A stretch of DNA of 64,000 nt from Rhodosporidiobolus odoratus (Eukaryota; Basidiomycota; Microbotryomycetes; Sporidiobolales; Sporidiobolaceae), in contig JAOANU010000009.1 of NCBI GenBank assembly GCA_034387635.1, positions 682,001 through 746,000 on the forward strand. The letters run 5' to 3'. Made by a program: the position numbers and the translations under genes. This document shows, in pieces, positions 8,901 to 20,563 of the stretch (position 1 is the stretch's first letter; the number at the start of each line of letters is the position of its first letter). The notes beneath the pieces are model-generated. The model worked only from the letters and a program-made list of their open reading frames with translations, searched no databases and had not been told where the DNA came from.

Positions 8901-11900
8901 GCTGGCGAGGCTGCCCGACTTCCTAGCCTCGAGGAGCTCCTTCCGCTGCTCCCGCCAGATAGGCTTCATGTGCGCGACCCAGGCGGAGTAGCTCTTGAGG
9001 ATAGGCGGCGCAGGTACGGGAGGTGGAGGCGGAGAAGGCTCTCGAGCGACGACGGCGGCGGCCGAAGCGGCGGCAGCGAGGTCCTCGACGTCTCGAACGA
9101 CGGGCTTCTGACGAGCAAACATCTCGTCGACGCGGTGCTGCTTGAACTTGTCGTCCTGATTCGCAACTCGGCGGAAGAGCCAGTCTGGATGCCGAATTCG
9201 AGGGACGGGGTTGGGGACCTTTTGCAGCGCGGCGGGGATGGTGATGAGCTTCTGGACGACGGAGCCGAGACGTTCGATGTAGTAGTCCCAGTCGAGGATG
9301 GATCGCAGGTCGAACTGTTCGAGGCTGTTGTCCTTGAGCCACTTGCGGAGGAAATGCCGTTTGATGCTGAGCTCGGCGGAGAAGATGGCGACGGGGACGG
9401 CTCGTTCCGTGACGGGCGCTCCGTTCGGTTTGGTCGAGATGATGAACTTGCAGGACAAGCCCTTGTCCTTGACCATACCCTCGCCGAGGAACTCGGCGAG
9501 ACGGCGCGCTGTACTGATCGAAGTCGACTTCTGCCCGGCGTACTCGGCGAGCGTCTTGGACATGGAGCGATTCTCGGCGATGAGTTCGACCAGCTCCTCA
9601 TCCGGAAGGCTCGTCGCCTTGGTGAAGAGGACGTCGAGCCACTTGTCGGCGACGGTCGCGACTTCAGCGTAGCAATCCTTGAGCGTGCCACCGAGCAAGA
9701 ACTTCTCGAAGATCTGAGACTGGAACGTCTTGATGAGCTGCAGCTCGCCTCGACGCTTGACCTCGAACCCCTTGAGCTCGGCAAGCGAACCGTCCTCGTT
9801 GAAGACGGCGTAGCGCTTCTTAAGCAGCTTGTCCTCCTCTTTCGACGACGGCAGGATCATGGCGCGGTACGGACCGTCGAGCTCGAAGAAGATGGAGTTC
9901 TCTGACCTGACGGTGTGCGTGCCATCGTCGTTCGACTCGTGGTACTGCTCGTTGGTGAAATCCTTGTGGACGATGTGATTGAGCATGGTGCAGGGGTAGG
10001 AGATGCCGAATTTGCCGCCGTTCTTGAGCTTGAAGCTGAAGCCTGTCGCACAGGAGGAAAATGAGACGGGAATCAGCCACGCTGAAGGCAAAGATAAAGA
10101 AGGAAGGCAGCGCACCATCGGGAAAGGTACTCGGAAGCATGCACCAGATACCATCCGTGTCGAGCTCGAGCGGTCGACCGATCTGCTCGACGAGCTTGCG
10201 AGCCATCTGGATGATAGACGCGCCAGTGAGGCAGGTGATACCGGCCATTTCCATCGAATGCCAACGAGCTCCCTTGCGCATGACGTAGCCGTAGAAAGAG
10301 TTGAGGATACATTTGTGGGCGAGCTGAAGTGAGTCGTAGAGGACGATCATGGCCTTGGCTTCGGAAACTTCCTGCACCGAACCACCAGTCGCCGCCTTGT
10401 CGAGGTTCTTCTTCCAGTCTTTATGCAGACCCTTGTAGGTGTAGCGACGGTCTCGGAAGGTGCGGACGGTGTCGATGTAGAAGGGGTTCTCGCGCTGGCA
10501 AATGACGGTCTCCTTCGTCTCAATCTTGGTCTCCTTCGTCTTGCCGAACACCTTGCGCGAGTAGTCGCCGAGACGCTTGTGGAGGAGGGACGTCTGTTCG
10601 GATGGTGAGAGGTCGACGAAGCGTCGTTCCGGCTTGCCTGGCCACTTGGCAGGGAACGATTCCTGCTCGAGCGCGTTGCGAATCATCTTGTACTCGCCGA
10701 GCGACGCCGGGAAGTATTCTCCTCGCCACGCCCACTTCATCTTGCGCTGACATTGTTTGCCGGGTCGGTTGAAGTCACACGCCGCGCAGTCGGCTTCTGT
10801 AACGACGGAATCGGGTTGAAGTCGATTACTCAACATGATGTTGGGATACATGGCAGCGACGTCAAGATGGTAGATGAGGGGCGTGTCGGAGCGGAGAGGG
10901 TTATCCCGCAGCTCTTCGAGCATGTCAACAATCGCGCTCTTGACCTCGTCGTAGTTGTCGACGTCTTCAAGCGGAATCGGCTTGCTACCTTCCTTGGCGA
11001 GCGCGAATTGCAGGGCATCGTCGAGATCGTCGATGAGCTGAGGGTACGTCAAGAGTCAGCGCGGACGAATGAGCGAGAGAACCTCGATCCTTACGCCTTG
11101 AATGGCAGACGGGATTATCTTGAAGTCGGTCGAGATGTCACTTCGGAAGACTCCCGCCTCAAGCGCCTCGACATGACCACCAACGTAGGTCTCCGACTCG
11201 AGCAGATGACCGTCGTGCATGTTATTGTGCGACTCGACGTGTCGGTTGGGGAATATGACGTTGCCCTGCCAGGCCTCAACCTGCAAGAGAAGGGGAAAGT
11301 CAACTTGAGAAGGCCATGGCAATGGAAGAGGGAAGGAAGGCGAGCGTACCATGAGCAGCGTTTCGCAGAGCGTGCCAGAACCCTTGCGAAGGACTTCGTC
11401 GGGGTTGAGAGGGATGATGTTGCAGAGAGAGAAGACGAAGGGATGGACGTATTTCATGTAGAGATAGTAGGTCGCGACGGCATCGGAAACGGAGTATTGC
11501 GCGAGCACTTGGGGTTGCTCGGCGGCGTAGCTGTAGCACGTAAGATCAGTCAAGCTCGTGCACTTAGGGGCTGCGAGGACTCACGGCGTCATCAGCTCCG
11601 GGTCGAGCTCGATAGGGTTGTATCCGAGCTTGGCGACGGTGACCGCCTTCAAACCTTGACTTCCTTGCGGAAGATACGAGTCGCGCTTGACCCACCTGGA
11701 GAGACCAGTCAGCAAGGATTCGACAGAGCAGAGGGCAAGGACTGACCGGAAGCAATCCATGTGTACACAAGCCCGACTCTTGAACTCTTCCTCCGAGTCC
11801 TTCGCGAATCCGATCTCTTTGTACATGTCGATGCCGTGTACGGTAGCGCGAGCGAGGAGGAAGGAGAAATCGAAGGAGTCACCGTTGTAGGTGGCGCAGA

Positions 11901-13455
11901 CAGTCGGGCGAGCTTCCCGGAAATGCTCAAAGAAGCGGCGGATAGTCGCAGGCTGAATGAGGGAAGGTCCGTAAGTCACAAGTAAGCGGTGGGACGAACA
12001 GAAGAGCGCACCTCATCCGCCTCGTTGAAGATAGTAAACGGTCCTTCATAGTCCGGCTTTGGGGTATACTCGAAGTCTTCGATATCAGCCCCGACGATTT
12101 CTCGGTTGGTGATTAGAAAACCCTGCCAAGCAAAGACACGCTTGAACCTCCGACCGTCAAGTCTTCCGCAGAAGAGACAGGATGCGCACCTGACCGTCAA
12201 TCATGTACGAGATCATCATGACCTGATCCGTCTGCTGATCCGGAAACTTCAACGGCGCCTTGGTCGTCTCGATATCAAACGCCAGTACGACCGGTTCGGC
12301 ACGCGCGACACGCTCCTCTAGTCGTCGTAGCCTGATCTCGCCGGCATCAGCGGAGACCTCGTACCACAGACCGACTCGAACGCCTGCGAGGGACGAGATG
12401 AGGGTTAGATCGGGTGGAGGAAAAAAGCAAGTTAGGGCAAGGTCGGACGCACTCTTGTCGATGGCAACTCGCAGGTAGTAAGGTACGTCGTACTCTCGGA
12501 TGTCGAGGATCGCGTCAGGTGGGTTGCCTGTCGGTCCACTCCCTCCCGCACCCTTGACGAACGACTCGCTCTTCCCAAACCCATCCTCCATGTCATAGTC
12601 CATCGCCGCATAATTTGTCTCTCCAGCAATTACTTCGGCATAGGTGTCTACCGCATCGAGCATTTCTCGGTTCTTGGTAGCGATAGGGAGGAGTTCACGG
12701 CGGACGGAGAAGAGGTCGTTCTGGTTTCGGAAGTAGAGGGCGATGTATTCTCGGCGGTATCCCATCAGGTGATTTGGCTAGGACAGTACCAGGTATCAGC
12801 AATGTTATACAAGCAGCGAGGGAGGAGAGAAGAGACTCACTAGAGATAGATCCTCCTTCTTCACCCTCGTAACCTTCGTAATCAACTCCTCATATTTCCT
12901 CATAAGCCATTCCTCAACCTGACCTTCATGTCCCGCCCTCGTCGCAATGTAGAAGTACGGTTCATAGGTGAGCGTCGCCTTGAACATGCCACCGTCGTCC
13001 TCAATAAAGTAGTAATCGACCCCTTGTCGACCTGAATTCTTGCCTTCGTCAGGGACGAGGGTCTGCACAAGACGCGGGTGAGTGCGTTATTGCTGAGAGG
13101 GAAGACGAGAGGGAAGCCAAGCCGCACCTCCTTCATATTGACCAACCAACCCTCCCTCGAAGCTCCTTCCTGATACTTGACAAACCCCAGCGTCTCATCC
13201 AACTCGTCCCATTCCTGCCCGTCCACACCATTAGTCCCATCTCACCTTGACAGTCAAAAGGGGACAGTCGATCATGCGTACCTTTGCCAATACGCCCGCA
13301 TCCTCCCCCCTAGTCCCCTCCTTCTCAGTATGTAGAACCGCAGCCGCATTTCCCGTGTGTCCACCTCGTTGTCGGCCTCTTCCACCTCTCCAAGTGCCTC
13401 GACTGCCACCTCTACTGCCGCCTCGGGACGGGTACTTGTTGAAGGGTCGGCCCAT
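5990..13455 (-). CDS. POL2: DNA polymerase epsilon catalytic subunit
   Basis: Leading-strand replicative polymerase of the nucleus, a family B enzyme with proofreading exonuclease. The N-terminus (start 13455) is RG-rich ([19 protein letters not shown]). Then follow the exonuclease motifs FDIETTK (about 12270), [12 protein letters not shown] (about 11900) and [13 protein letters not shown] (about 11490). The polymerase motifs are [17 protein letters not shown] (about 10850), [19 protein letters not shown] (about 10270) and LDTDGIWC (about 10160). The inactive C-terminal polymerase-like half follows, then the cysteine modules [20 protein letters not shown] and CDCSGQY, which bind the small subunits and metal. 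About a dozen short introns split mainly the first 3.5 kb; the last intron is near 6333-6398. The size fits the roughly 2,200-residue family. All catalytic acids that I could locate are present. Very long open frames on the other strands within 6-10 kb are GC-driven shadows. Confidence 0.97.
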
Positions 13456-13959
13456 TCGCCTAGGTTGAGATGAGGAGGAGGGGAAGAAAGAGGAGGGCTG
13501 GAACAGGCGTGATGGGTCGGCAAGGGTGTAGTTACAAAGGTAATGAGAGACCTAGCAAGCAGCGGCGTGTGGAGTGTGGCGCAGGAAGTGGAGATAGTCA
13601 CTTTGGAAGCAGCGCGTTGCGACGGGTTCCATCAAAGCCATCTTCGCGGTGAAGCCAAAAGCGTCCATTAGAGCTTTCGAACGGCCTAGCGTCGTTCAAG
13701 CATGAGCACGAGATGGGAGAGTGTAGAAAACGCGTCCAACTCGTCCCGACAATCAGCCAGGCAGAAAAAGAAAAAAGGACAACCGGCGCAGATTGCCAAC
13801 AAAAGCCCCGCAAGTATAGCTACAAGCAACAACGGCAGCTCCTTACAAGATACAACACCACTCACGAACGAAACCAGTGCAACCTCGAGCACCCTGTCCC
13901 CTCCCTCCTCCGACCCCCCTCCTCCCTCCCGCAACTCTCCTCTGTAATAACCTCGCGAT
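13456..13959. other. Intergenic region upstream of POL2
   Basis: About 500 nt between the POL2 start and the stop of the nuclease-like gene, both on the minus strand. It must hold the POL2 promoter and the 3' end of the neighbour. Open frames here are low-complexity shadows. I found no clear TATA box or repeat. Confidence 0.5.
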
Positions 13960-15663
13960 TCAAGCAATCCCCACTCGCGCAAACAACTCGTCCAACAATC
14001 TCTCTTCCTCCTCATCGACGGGAGGGAGAGGTGGGAGTTTGTCCGGAGTCGGGAACGTATACAGGACGGGTGACACGGGGGATTCTGGGTTGGTTTGTCC
14101 CATGTCGGCGGGAAGGACGGCGGGTAGAGCAACTTTACTCTTACTCGGTGAGACCAGATTGCCCGGCACGAGGGGAGAATTGGAGAGGCTGGAAGAGCTC
14201 GTGAAGGGCATTCGAGGAAGGCGAGGTTTCGTAGGTGAGGCGGATTGAGGCGTTTGAGGAGGTTGACGACGACGATGCGTACGGCCTGAGGGAGTTGCGG
14301 GGGAGGACTATCCGATGCACAGAAGGGTCAGAGTTGGGCAATACAAAGGGGACAGGAAGATGCAATAGACACCTTTACGCTCTGCTGCAGCTTCTCGAGG
14401 AAAGTTGGAGGTAGTGCTCCTTTTCCTGGCGTGACGGGCTGTCCTGAACGCGCGGTCAGTGCATTTCCTAGAGGATTTGGCGAGCAACTGTAACCAAGTC
14501 TCACCAGAACCTGCGCCAACCCGTCCTGTAGCTTTCTCGCTTCGTCCGCCTTTACAGCCTGCAACCAGGTCGGAGCAAGCGCGAACAAATGATGCTCGAC
14601 ATGACCTTGCTCTGTCCGGATCGCGGACGAGACTTCGTCGTACTTGGTCGAGAGAGCGTTGCGGGAGATGAAGAAGGTAACCTTGTGCGAGGGGATGAGG
14701 TGGGGAATGCGAGAAAGGAGGCGGGCGAGGGAGAGGTGGTCTTCGGGCGGGAAAGCTTCAGCAATGCCTGTGAGCTCCAGAGGAGAGTCACGCACAGAAG
14801 AGAGCTTGAACCTTCCAATTCGTATATACCTGCGCAGCAAAGTGCAGTCAGCGATCGGGAGGTTAGGCAGGTCAAGACAGGGAATAGCTTACCGTCTCTC
14901 GTGTCCCGCCCGAATACTTGACTTCGATGACTTCCCAGCTCACTCTTCTCTCATCTTCCTCTCCCTCTTTCGTCCCTCTCCGGTGAACCTCGTCGAAGCG
15001 GATCAGATCGGGCTTGAACACTCCCCATCGAATACCAGGTGTAGCCCACCCATACTGCTGATACTCGTCTGTCCAGTCCACACTCTCTATCAGACCTGGA
15101 GCAACAAACACCGAATGACCCGTTCTCAGCACCTTCTTGGTCGCTTGTTTTGCGACGCTTGCCAAAGACTCGTAGTCTTGATGGTCGAGCAGTAAGCGGT
15201 TGCGTCGCAAATCGGCCTTGATCGTCTTTTCGGCCAAGACCCCACGAGCTACAGGATCTGGTGGTAACGCTCTTAAGCGGGACTTGCTCGGAGTGGTCTC
15301 GTTCCCCTCGCTGGCGGTGACGAAGGAAAAGTCGGTTTCTTGCGACGTCGAGACGGTTACCCCTCCGGTCGATTCAACGTCGTCTTGTCCCATGTCACTG
15401 AGGTCCAAGGGTTTCAAGCGGGACAGGAGGCCGCACATCCAGTCGAAGCGGAACTGGTCTATCCTGTCCTCGAGGTCAAAGGCGGTTCCCCCTTGGTCGG
15501 TGGTTGCCCATGTCTGGTTGAGATCGCTGAGAAGGTGACCGAAGGCTGAGATGTTGAGGGCAGTAGTGGCTTGCAAGTGCAATCGGTTTCGGATTTCGAC
15601 CAGAGATCTCGAAGACGAGTTGGCTGATGAGGAAGAGGGGCGGGTTGAAGAGATTGGAGCCAT
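13960..15663 (-). CDS. PD-(D/E)XK nuclease-like protein, unknown
   Basis: Four exons fit in phase: 14893-15663, 14796-14829, then 14373-14767 (or -14755), and 13960-14307, about 500 residues. Serine-rich start, then a helical region (RSLVEIRNRLHLQATTALN). The block WGVFKPDLIRFDEV followed by WEVIEVKYSG fits the PD-(D/E)XK core: an aspartate after proline, then E-x-K at the end of a beta strand. Across the splice, VYTNWKVQALFC resembles the helix that commonly follows this core in RecB-like or Exo5-like nucleases. The tail is Pro/Ser-rich and ends DEEEERLLDELFARVGIA. The cysteines of Exo5 iron-sulphur enzymes were not seen. Activity is therefore inferred only from the core motif. The second exon (34 nt) and the intron after it (28 or 40 nt) are unusually small. 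Confidence 0.62.
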
Positions 15664-16104
15664 CCGGAAGTGAAGGGATCAGGCGGCCTGGCAGTATCAA
15701 AGTGGCTAGGTGAGGCTGGAGTGCAGCATGGTGCACCGGTGGTGGTTGCGAGAGTGCTGACAGTTGGCCGAATTGAAACCGACCCCCGAAATCGCAAGTC
15801 GTCTGTCGTCTCTACCCTTGTTTATCACTGTAGCTATCCTGACGTGCTCTATTGACCCCACTCTGTTACACCAGACACCCACTCACAGGCAACCGCGCCA
15901 ATCTCAGCTGGCTACCTCACCTAGCCGACTGGTTCCCCCCCCCCCTCCCCTTACGCTCACCACGGCTTCACCTCCTCAGACCCGCTCTCGGACCTCTCCC
16001 CTCTCCCAAAAGGGTGCAAAACTCGCTCAGGTAACTCACTCCATCCTCTGCTGCTCACCCTACACCCTCACTCACCCTCTCTTTCCCTCTTCACCTCTCT
16101 ATAG
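15664..16104. promoter_or_regulatory. Divergent promoter region, with leader intron of LCB2
   Basis: Shared upstream region of the nuclease-like gene (-) and LCB2 (+). A donor CAG/GTAACT at 16031 and an acceptor CTCTATAG at 16104 define an apparent 74-nt leader intron whose last base directly precedes the LCB2 ATG. The frame upstream of the donor is open but has no ATG. Pyrimidine-rich tracts lie around 15930-15960. Confidence 0.5.
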
Positions 16105-18638
16105 ATGATCAAGCGAAAGAACCCTAACTCGTCCTCGCCGAACTCCAAATCCTCATCAAAAGCCTCACTCTCCCCAGCCGCCATCAGCACATCCAGTACA
16201 CTAGTACGCAGTACCTCTCCACCCTGTCTGCCAGACGCACGCCCGCTGACACGCGTCTCGATCTCACAAACAGGACGCCGCGTCCTACTTGAGGGAGGTC
16301 AACGCGCGCTCCTCGGGCGCGTCCGATTCCGCTTCCTCGCTCATCTCGTACGGCGCATCCTCGACCGTCTCGAGGACACGCTCGTCGTCCGATGCCGCCG
16401 ATTCCGCCGCATCCGACGACTCGGAACGCAGCACACGCTCGGCAACCTGGCGAGGACTCAACTCGATCCTGCCCACCCCTTCCACCATCTCTGCCACCCG
16501 CCCCCCCACCACCTCCTTCGATGTCGACTTCATTCCCGATCCTGAAGACCCGTACTCGCTCAGGCACTCGGAGTATGGTTACGATGTTGAGCCGGCGCAC
16601 AGGACAGTCTCGCGGCACACGCCTGGAACGTCTTTGAAGGCTAGCGACGAGGAGCCGTTGGTGTGGATCTACCTGCAAACCTATCTCAGCTGTGCGTCGT
16701 CCGTCCTACTCCCATTCTCTGGCACGGCTCACGCATTTCCCTCGCAGACGCCATGCTCATTGTCCTGGGTCACCTACGCGACTTTATCGGCAAGCGGCTC
16801 TTCCCCGCTTCGTACTCGCATCTACGACCAAGCAACGTGAGCTCTTCCGCCACCCTCCCCCATGCACTCGAGCTAAACCGTGTCCTCGCAGGGTTACGCT
16901 CCCCTCTTCTCCGACTTTGACTCTTTCTACACCCGCCGTCTCAAACTTCGCATCGAAGACTGCTTCTCCCGCCCTATCACCGGCGTCGCCTCGCGCACCG
17001 CCGTCTGCCTCGACCGCACCCCCACCAACCACTTTGCCGACTTTGTCTTCACCGGCGAAACCACCCAAGCCCTCAACGTCTCCTCGTACAACTACCTCGG
17101 CTTTGCTCAGTCTCGAGGTCCTTGCGCCGACTTTGCCGAGCAGATCGTGCAGAAGATGGGCATCTCGACATCTGGCGCACCGAACGATGTCGGGACTTCG
17201 GATCTGCATGTTCAGGCGGAGCGGTTGGTCGCCGAATTCGTGGGAGCCGAGGACGCCATGATTGTCGCTATGGGGTTCGCGACCAATTCGACCAACCTCC
17301 CCGCCCTGATGAGCAAAGGGTGCCTCGTCATCTCCGATGAGCTCAACCACTCTTCGATTCGATTCGGAGCGAGGTTGTCGGGTGCTATGGTGAGGCAGTA
17401 CAAGCACAACGATATGGAGGACTTGGAGAACCTGTTGAGGGAATGCATCTCGCAGGGTCAACCGAGGACTCACAGGCCATGGAAAAAGATTTTGCTCATT
17501 GTCGAAGGCCTTTATTCGATGGAGGGGACTTTGGTGGATTTGCCGAGGATTTTAGAGCTCAAAGACATGTACAAGGTGCGTTGTCTTCTCTTCCGCCGTC
17601 GAAAATTGGTTTAGCTGGAACGCTCAACGTATGCCTTCGTGATCTGCAGTTCTACCTCTATGTCGACGAGGCTCACTCCGTAGGAGCACTGGGTCCTCGC
17701 GGTCGCGGGGTTTGCGATTACTTCGGTGTCGATCCGCGTCGCGTTGACATCTTGATGGGCACTTTTACCAAGTGTACGCTCTGTCGCCTTCTTCCCCTCA
17801 ATTCGATTCGAAGCGCTACACTGATGTTTCCTACCCACGAGCAGCTTTCGGCGCCTCTGGCGGTTACATCGCCGGTTCCCACGAACTCATCTCCGCTCTC
17901 CGTCTCACCTCCCACGCCCAAAACTACGCCGAAGCCATGTCCCCCGTAGTCCTGGCCCAAATCGTCTCTTCCATGGGTAGTATCATGGGACCCGACGCGA
18001 TCAAGACGGTTCCGGCTCTGTCGGTTCTTCCGGCGAGGGTTATGAGTGGCGCGGATGGACAAGATCGGTTGCAGCGACTGGCGTTCAACTCGAGGTATCT
18101 GAGTGCGGGGTTGAGAAAGCTCGGATTCATTGTCTATGGTCACGAGGCTTCTCCGATTGTGCCTTTACTCATTTTCGGTCAGTCACTTTCTTGTTCTCGA
18201 GGCCTCTGAAAAGGGGTTGATTTGATATTGATCCTAAACGGTCTTGCTTTATAGCCCCGGGCAAGATGGGTATGTTCAGTAGGCTCATGCTGGAGAGGTA
18301 CAAGATCGTGGTAGTTGTCGTTGCCTACCCTGCGTACGTTCACCCGTTCCTCATCCACGCACAAGCTTTCGACCCTAACCTTGTCCCTCGCACACAATCA
18401 CGCACACAGCACGCCACTCGTCTCCTCCCGAGTCCGTTTCTGCGTCTCTGCCGCCCACACCAAAGCCGACCTTGACCGAATCCTCCGCGCCACGGACGAG
18501 ATTGGTGGAATCCTCGGGCTCAAACTTTCCCCTCATGGACCCAGATTGACCGTTGACGAGGTTATTGAACAGGGGGTGGACGAGGTTAGGAGGATGGAGA
18601 GGAGGTATGAGGAGGCGGTTGCGCAGATTGAGGCTTGA
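16105..18638 (+). CDS. LCB2: Serine palmitoyltransferase subunit 2
   Basis: Pyridoxal-phosphate subunit of the ER enzyme that condenses serine with palmitoyl-CoA, the first step of sphingolipid synthesis, with Lcb1 as partner. The first exon ([11 protein letters not shown]) ends at a donor near 16201; the second begins [14 protein letters not shown]. After a disordered acidic leader comes [13 protein letters not shown], then [19 protein letters not shown], the membrane-associated segment. The catalytic fold is complete: [61 protein letters not shown] (PLP-binding aspartate and histidine), and [16 protein letters not shown] with the Schiff-base lysine. The lysine motif is rebuilt by an in-phase intron at about 17775. 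The C-terminal part [18 protein letters not shown] and [15 protein letters not shown] follow over two more introns. The start at 16105 is the first in-frame ATG. Confidence 0.96.
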
Positions 18639-19129
18639 GGGGGAAGTACGGTTGTGGGGAGAGGGAGGGGGGTTGGAAGGACAGGACGGCAAGGATGGCG
18701 GTGGACAGGTACCACCTGCGCACCTACTAGGCGGTGGCAGGTGGAGGTGCAGAAGGGCGGAGGCACCACTAGATTCTTGAGAGCTTTTTGACAGCATAAT
18801 CGCCGACATGTCTCTCTCACACACACACTCTCTCTCTCCTTTCGTTTTTCACGGTTATCCCCATTTTCTTCCCCTTTCGTTGTCTTGTGACTTCGTATGT
18901 TCGTATAATCTTCCTTCCTTCCTTCCTTCCTTCCTTCCCTCTTTTCTTCCTGACTTTCCTTTTTCTCTGATTGCCTTTTTTTGCTAGTCTACTTGAGTCG
19001 TCGGGTCCTTTATGGGGATCCCGCTGGGCCGTAACGAAGCACCAATATCCCGGACCCGGACCCGGTGCGAAACGTTGCGGTGCCGTGCTCGCGTCTCCAG
19101 GAAGCGGGCAAAGTACATGTACACACGAT
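18639..19129. other. Convergent 3' region with microsatellites
   Basis: Spacer between the ends of LCB2 (+) and the RWD gene (-). It contains a CTTC tetranucleotide run at about 18911-18940 and TC/AC dinucleotide tracts at about 18810-18840. No gene is seen. Probably 3' untranslated sequence of both genes. Confidence 0.6.
18911..18940. repeat. CTTC tetranucleotide microsatellite
   Basis: About seven consecutive CTTC units in the convergent spacer. A simple-sequence repeat that is expected to vary in length between strains. Confidence 0.85.
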
Positions 19130-20323
19130 TCAGCTGAATTGACCGCCTCCAATCACCAACCCCAAGATATCGCCAAACCCTTTCGCCTCGAGGAAAGCCT
19201 TGACTTCTCCCATCTCAACCCGCTGTCCCCGATGACCGCCGTGATTGATCAGAGAGGTGATCTCGCAGAAATCGGTAAAGACGCGCCGGGAGGTTGGGTC
19301 TTGTTTGCCTCGGCTTGATGGGGTTATCGGAGCTGATGAAGAAGTGGACGGAAGGAGGGGGGTTCGATGTCGTTCGGTTATCTTCTTTTGGAAGGAGGGG
19401 ATGTCGGCCTGGTAGAGGAAGACGACCATTAGGAGGACCGGGCAGCGAAGTTGAAGAAACGTGGTGGCATACCCAGCTGTTGCTCTTGATATCGGCCAGG
19501 TAGGCTTGTATATTGCTCTCTGTCCCTTCGACGCACAGCAGACCCGGCTTGCCTGTGATAGTTCATGAAAGGTGAGAACGACAGCAAAAGTGATAGAACG
19601 TAGATCTTCCGAAGCGGGCTCACCTGCCAGTACAAACCCCGTCAACCCATACTCAGGCGCCCAATCAACCATATCGTCCCTCTTCTCCCTCGTCGATAAG
19701 CTCATCAGATACATCCATGCCCTGAACTCGGGATCATGTTTTTCTTCCTGTCCTGGTTTTCCTCCTCCTCTTCCTCGTCTTCGACCTTGTCCGGTTTGAG
19801 ATGATGCTTCTGCCTCTGTTTCGTCTGGTAGTAGCTTTGTAGCTTCTTCTCGCGCGTAGTCGACCGTTTCGAGAATGAGCTCCGCGTTGGAGGAGAAGGT
19901 AGTTGGGGTTAGGGAAGGAAGGGAGGAGAAAAGGGCGTCGTAGGCTGTTCGGGAGAGCCACGGCGGTTGCTGGAGGCGCACAGTGGCACGAGGAGCGCCG
20001 CTAGCCGTCGTATCCGCGCCTGGCAGTGATTCGACAAGCGGTATTCGTGCAGAAAGGGAGAGGGGAAATGTTGTCGAGGAGGAAATGGTGGGATTGTCGA
20101 GGTTGAGGTGTAGCTGGAAGTCGAGCGAGTCCGTCCAGTAGTCGTCCTGAGCTATATTGTCGCTGCTGTTATCTCCTGCTTCTATCCATGCCCGCAGAGA
20201 GGGGAGGAACGCCTCCGATCGGTCGGCGAGAATCAGTTCGCCGGGAAGGGCGAACATAGACTGGGCAAGGTCGAGCGCTTCAAATTGTTCGGCCAGTAGT
20301 TCGAACGGGAGTATCGACGGCAT
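19130..20323 (-). CDS. RWD domain protein, RWDD2/DUF1115 type
   Basis: The N-terminal RWD fold starts at once (SILPFELLAEQFEALDLAQ, then FALPGELILAD). It continues through DFQLHLNLDNP and IPLVESLPGAD to RLQQPPWLSRTAYDAL, a long helix typical of RWD domains. A Gly/Arg-rich linker ([13 protein letters not shown]) leads to the DUF1115 part: RAWMYLMSLST, WAPEYGLTGFVLAG, an intron, KPGLLCVEGTESNIQAYLAD, another intron, FQKKITERHRT and finally MGEVKAFLEAKGFGDILGLV. This order matches human RWDD2A/B. The biochemical role of the family is poorly known. I chose the ATG at 20323 because the domain begins there; the frame is open to an ATG at 20533, only about 30 nt from the end of the upstream gene, so a longer N-terminus is possible. 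Confidence 0.82.
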   Translation of the reverse strand: MPSILPFELLAEQFEALDLAQSMFALPGELILADRSEAFLPSLRAWIEAGDNSSDNIAQDDYWTDSLDFQLHLNLDNPTISSSTTFPLSLSARIPLVESLPGADTTASGAPRATVRLQQPPWLSRTAYDALFSSLPSLTPTTFSSNAELILETVDYAREEATKLLPDETEAEASSQTGQGRRRGRGGGKPGQEEKHDPEFRAWMYLMSLSTREKRDDMVDWAPEYGLTGFVLAGEPASEDLRSITFAVVLTFHELSQASRVCCASKGQRAIYKPTWPISRATAGYATTFLQLRCPVLLMVVFLYQADIPSFQKKITERHRTPLLPSTSSSAPITPSSRGKQDPTSRRVFTDFCEITSLINHGGHRGQRVEMGEVKAFLEAKGFGDILGLVIGGGQFS

Positions 20324-20563
20324 GCTTGAAACAAAGTGCGTGATGAGCGGGCGAGAAAAGGTCGGAACCGGCATTTTTCGCTTCGAGTGCTTCTCTGGCC
20401 AGTCTCGAATGGCTCGTTCAGCCTTTAACCTTGGGCCTAACCGTATAGTAGCAGTATGAGTACTCGAGTCCAGCGACTTCATCCTCGCGCGAGGACTGCG
20501 CGACTGCCCAGCTCTCCTGCAGTTTTCTTTCATCCTGATCGGCTCATTGCAAGCTATTTCCCA

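Noticed and set aside
8970..9905. A 311-codon plus-strand frame opposite POL2
   Set aside because: Antisense shadow with the same biased composition and no recognisable motif.
14440..14510. An intron in exon 3 of the nuclease-like gene (donor GTGAGA, acceptor TTCAG)
   Set aside because: The frame is open without it, and removing it would break the phase with the following exon.
18911..18940. A repeat array of CRISPR type
   Set aside because: It is a simple CTTC microsatellite without spacers, in a eukaryotic genome.
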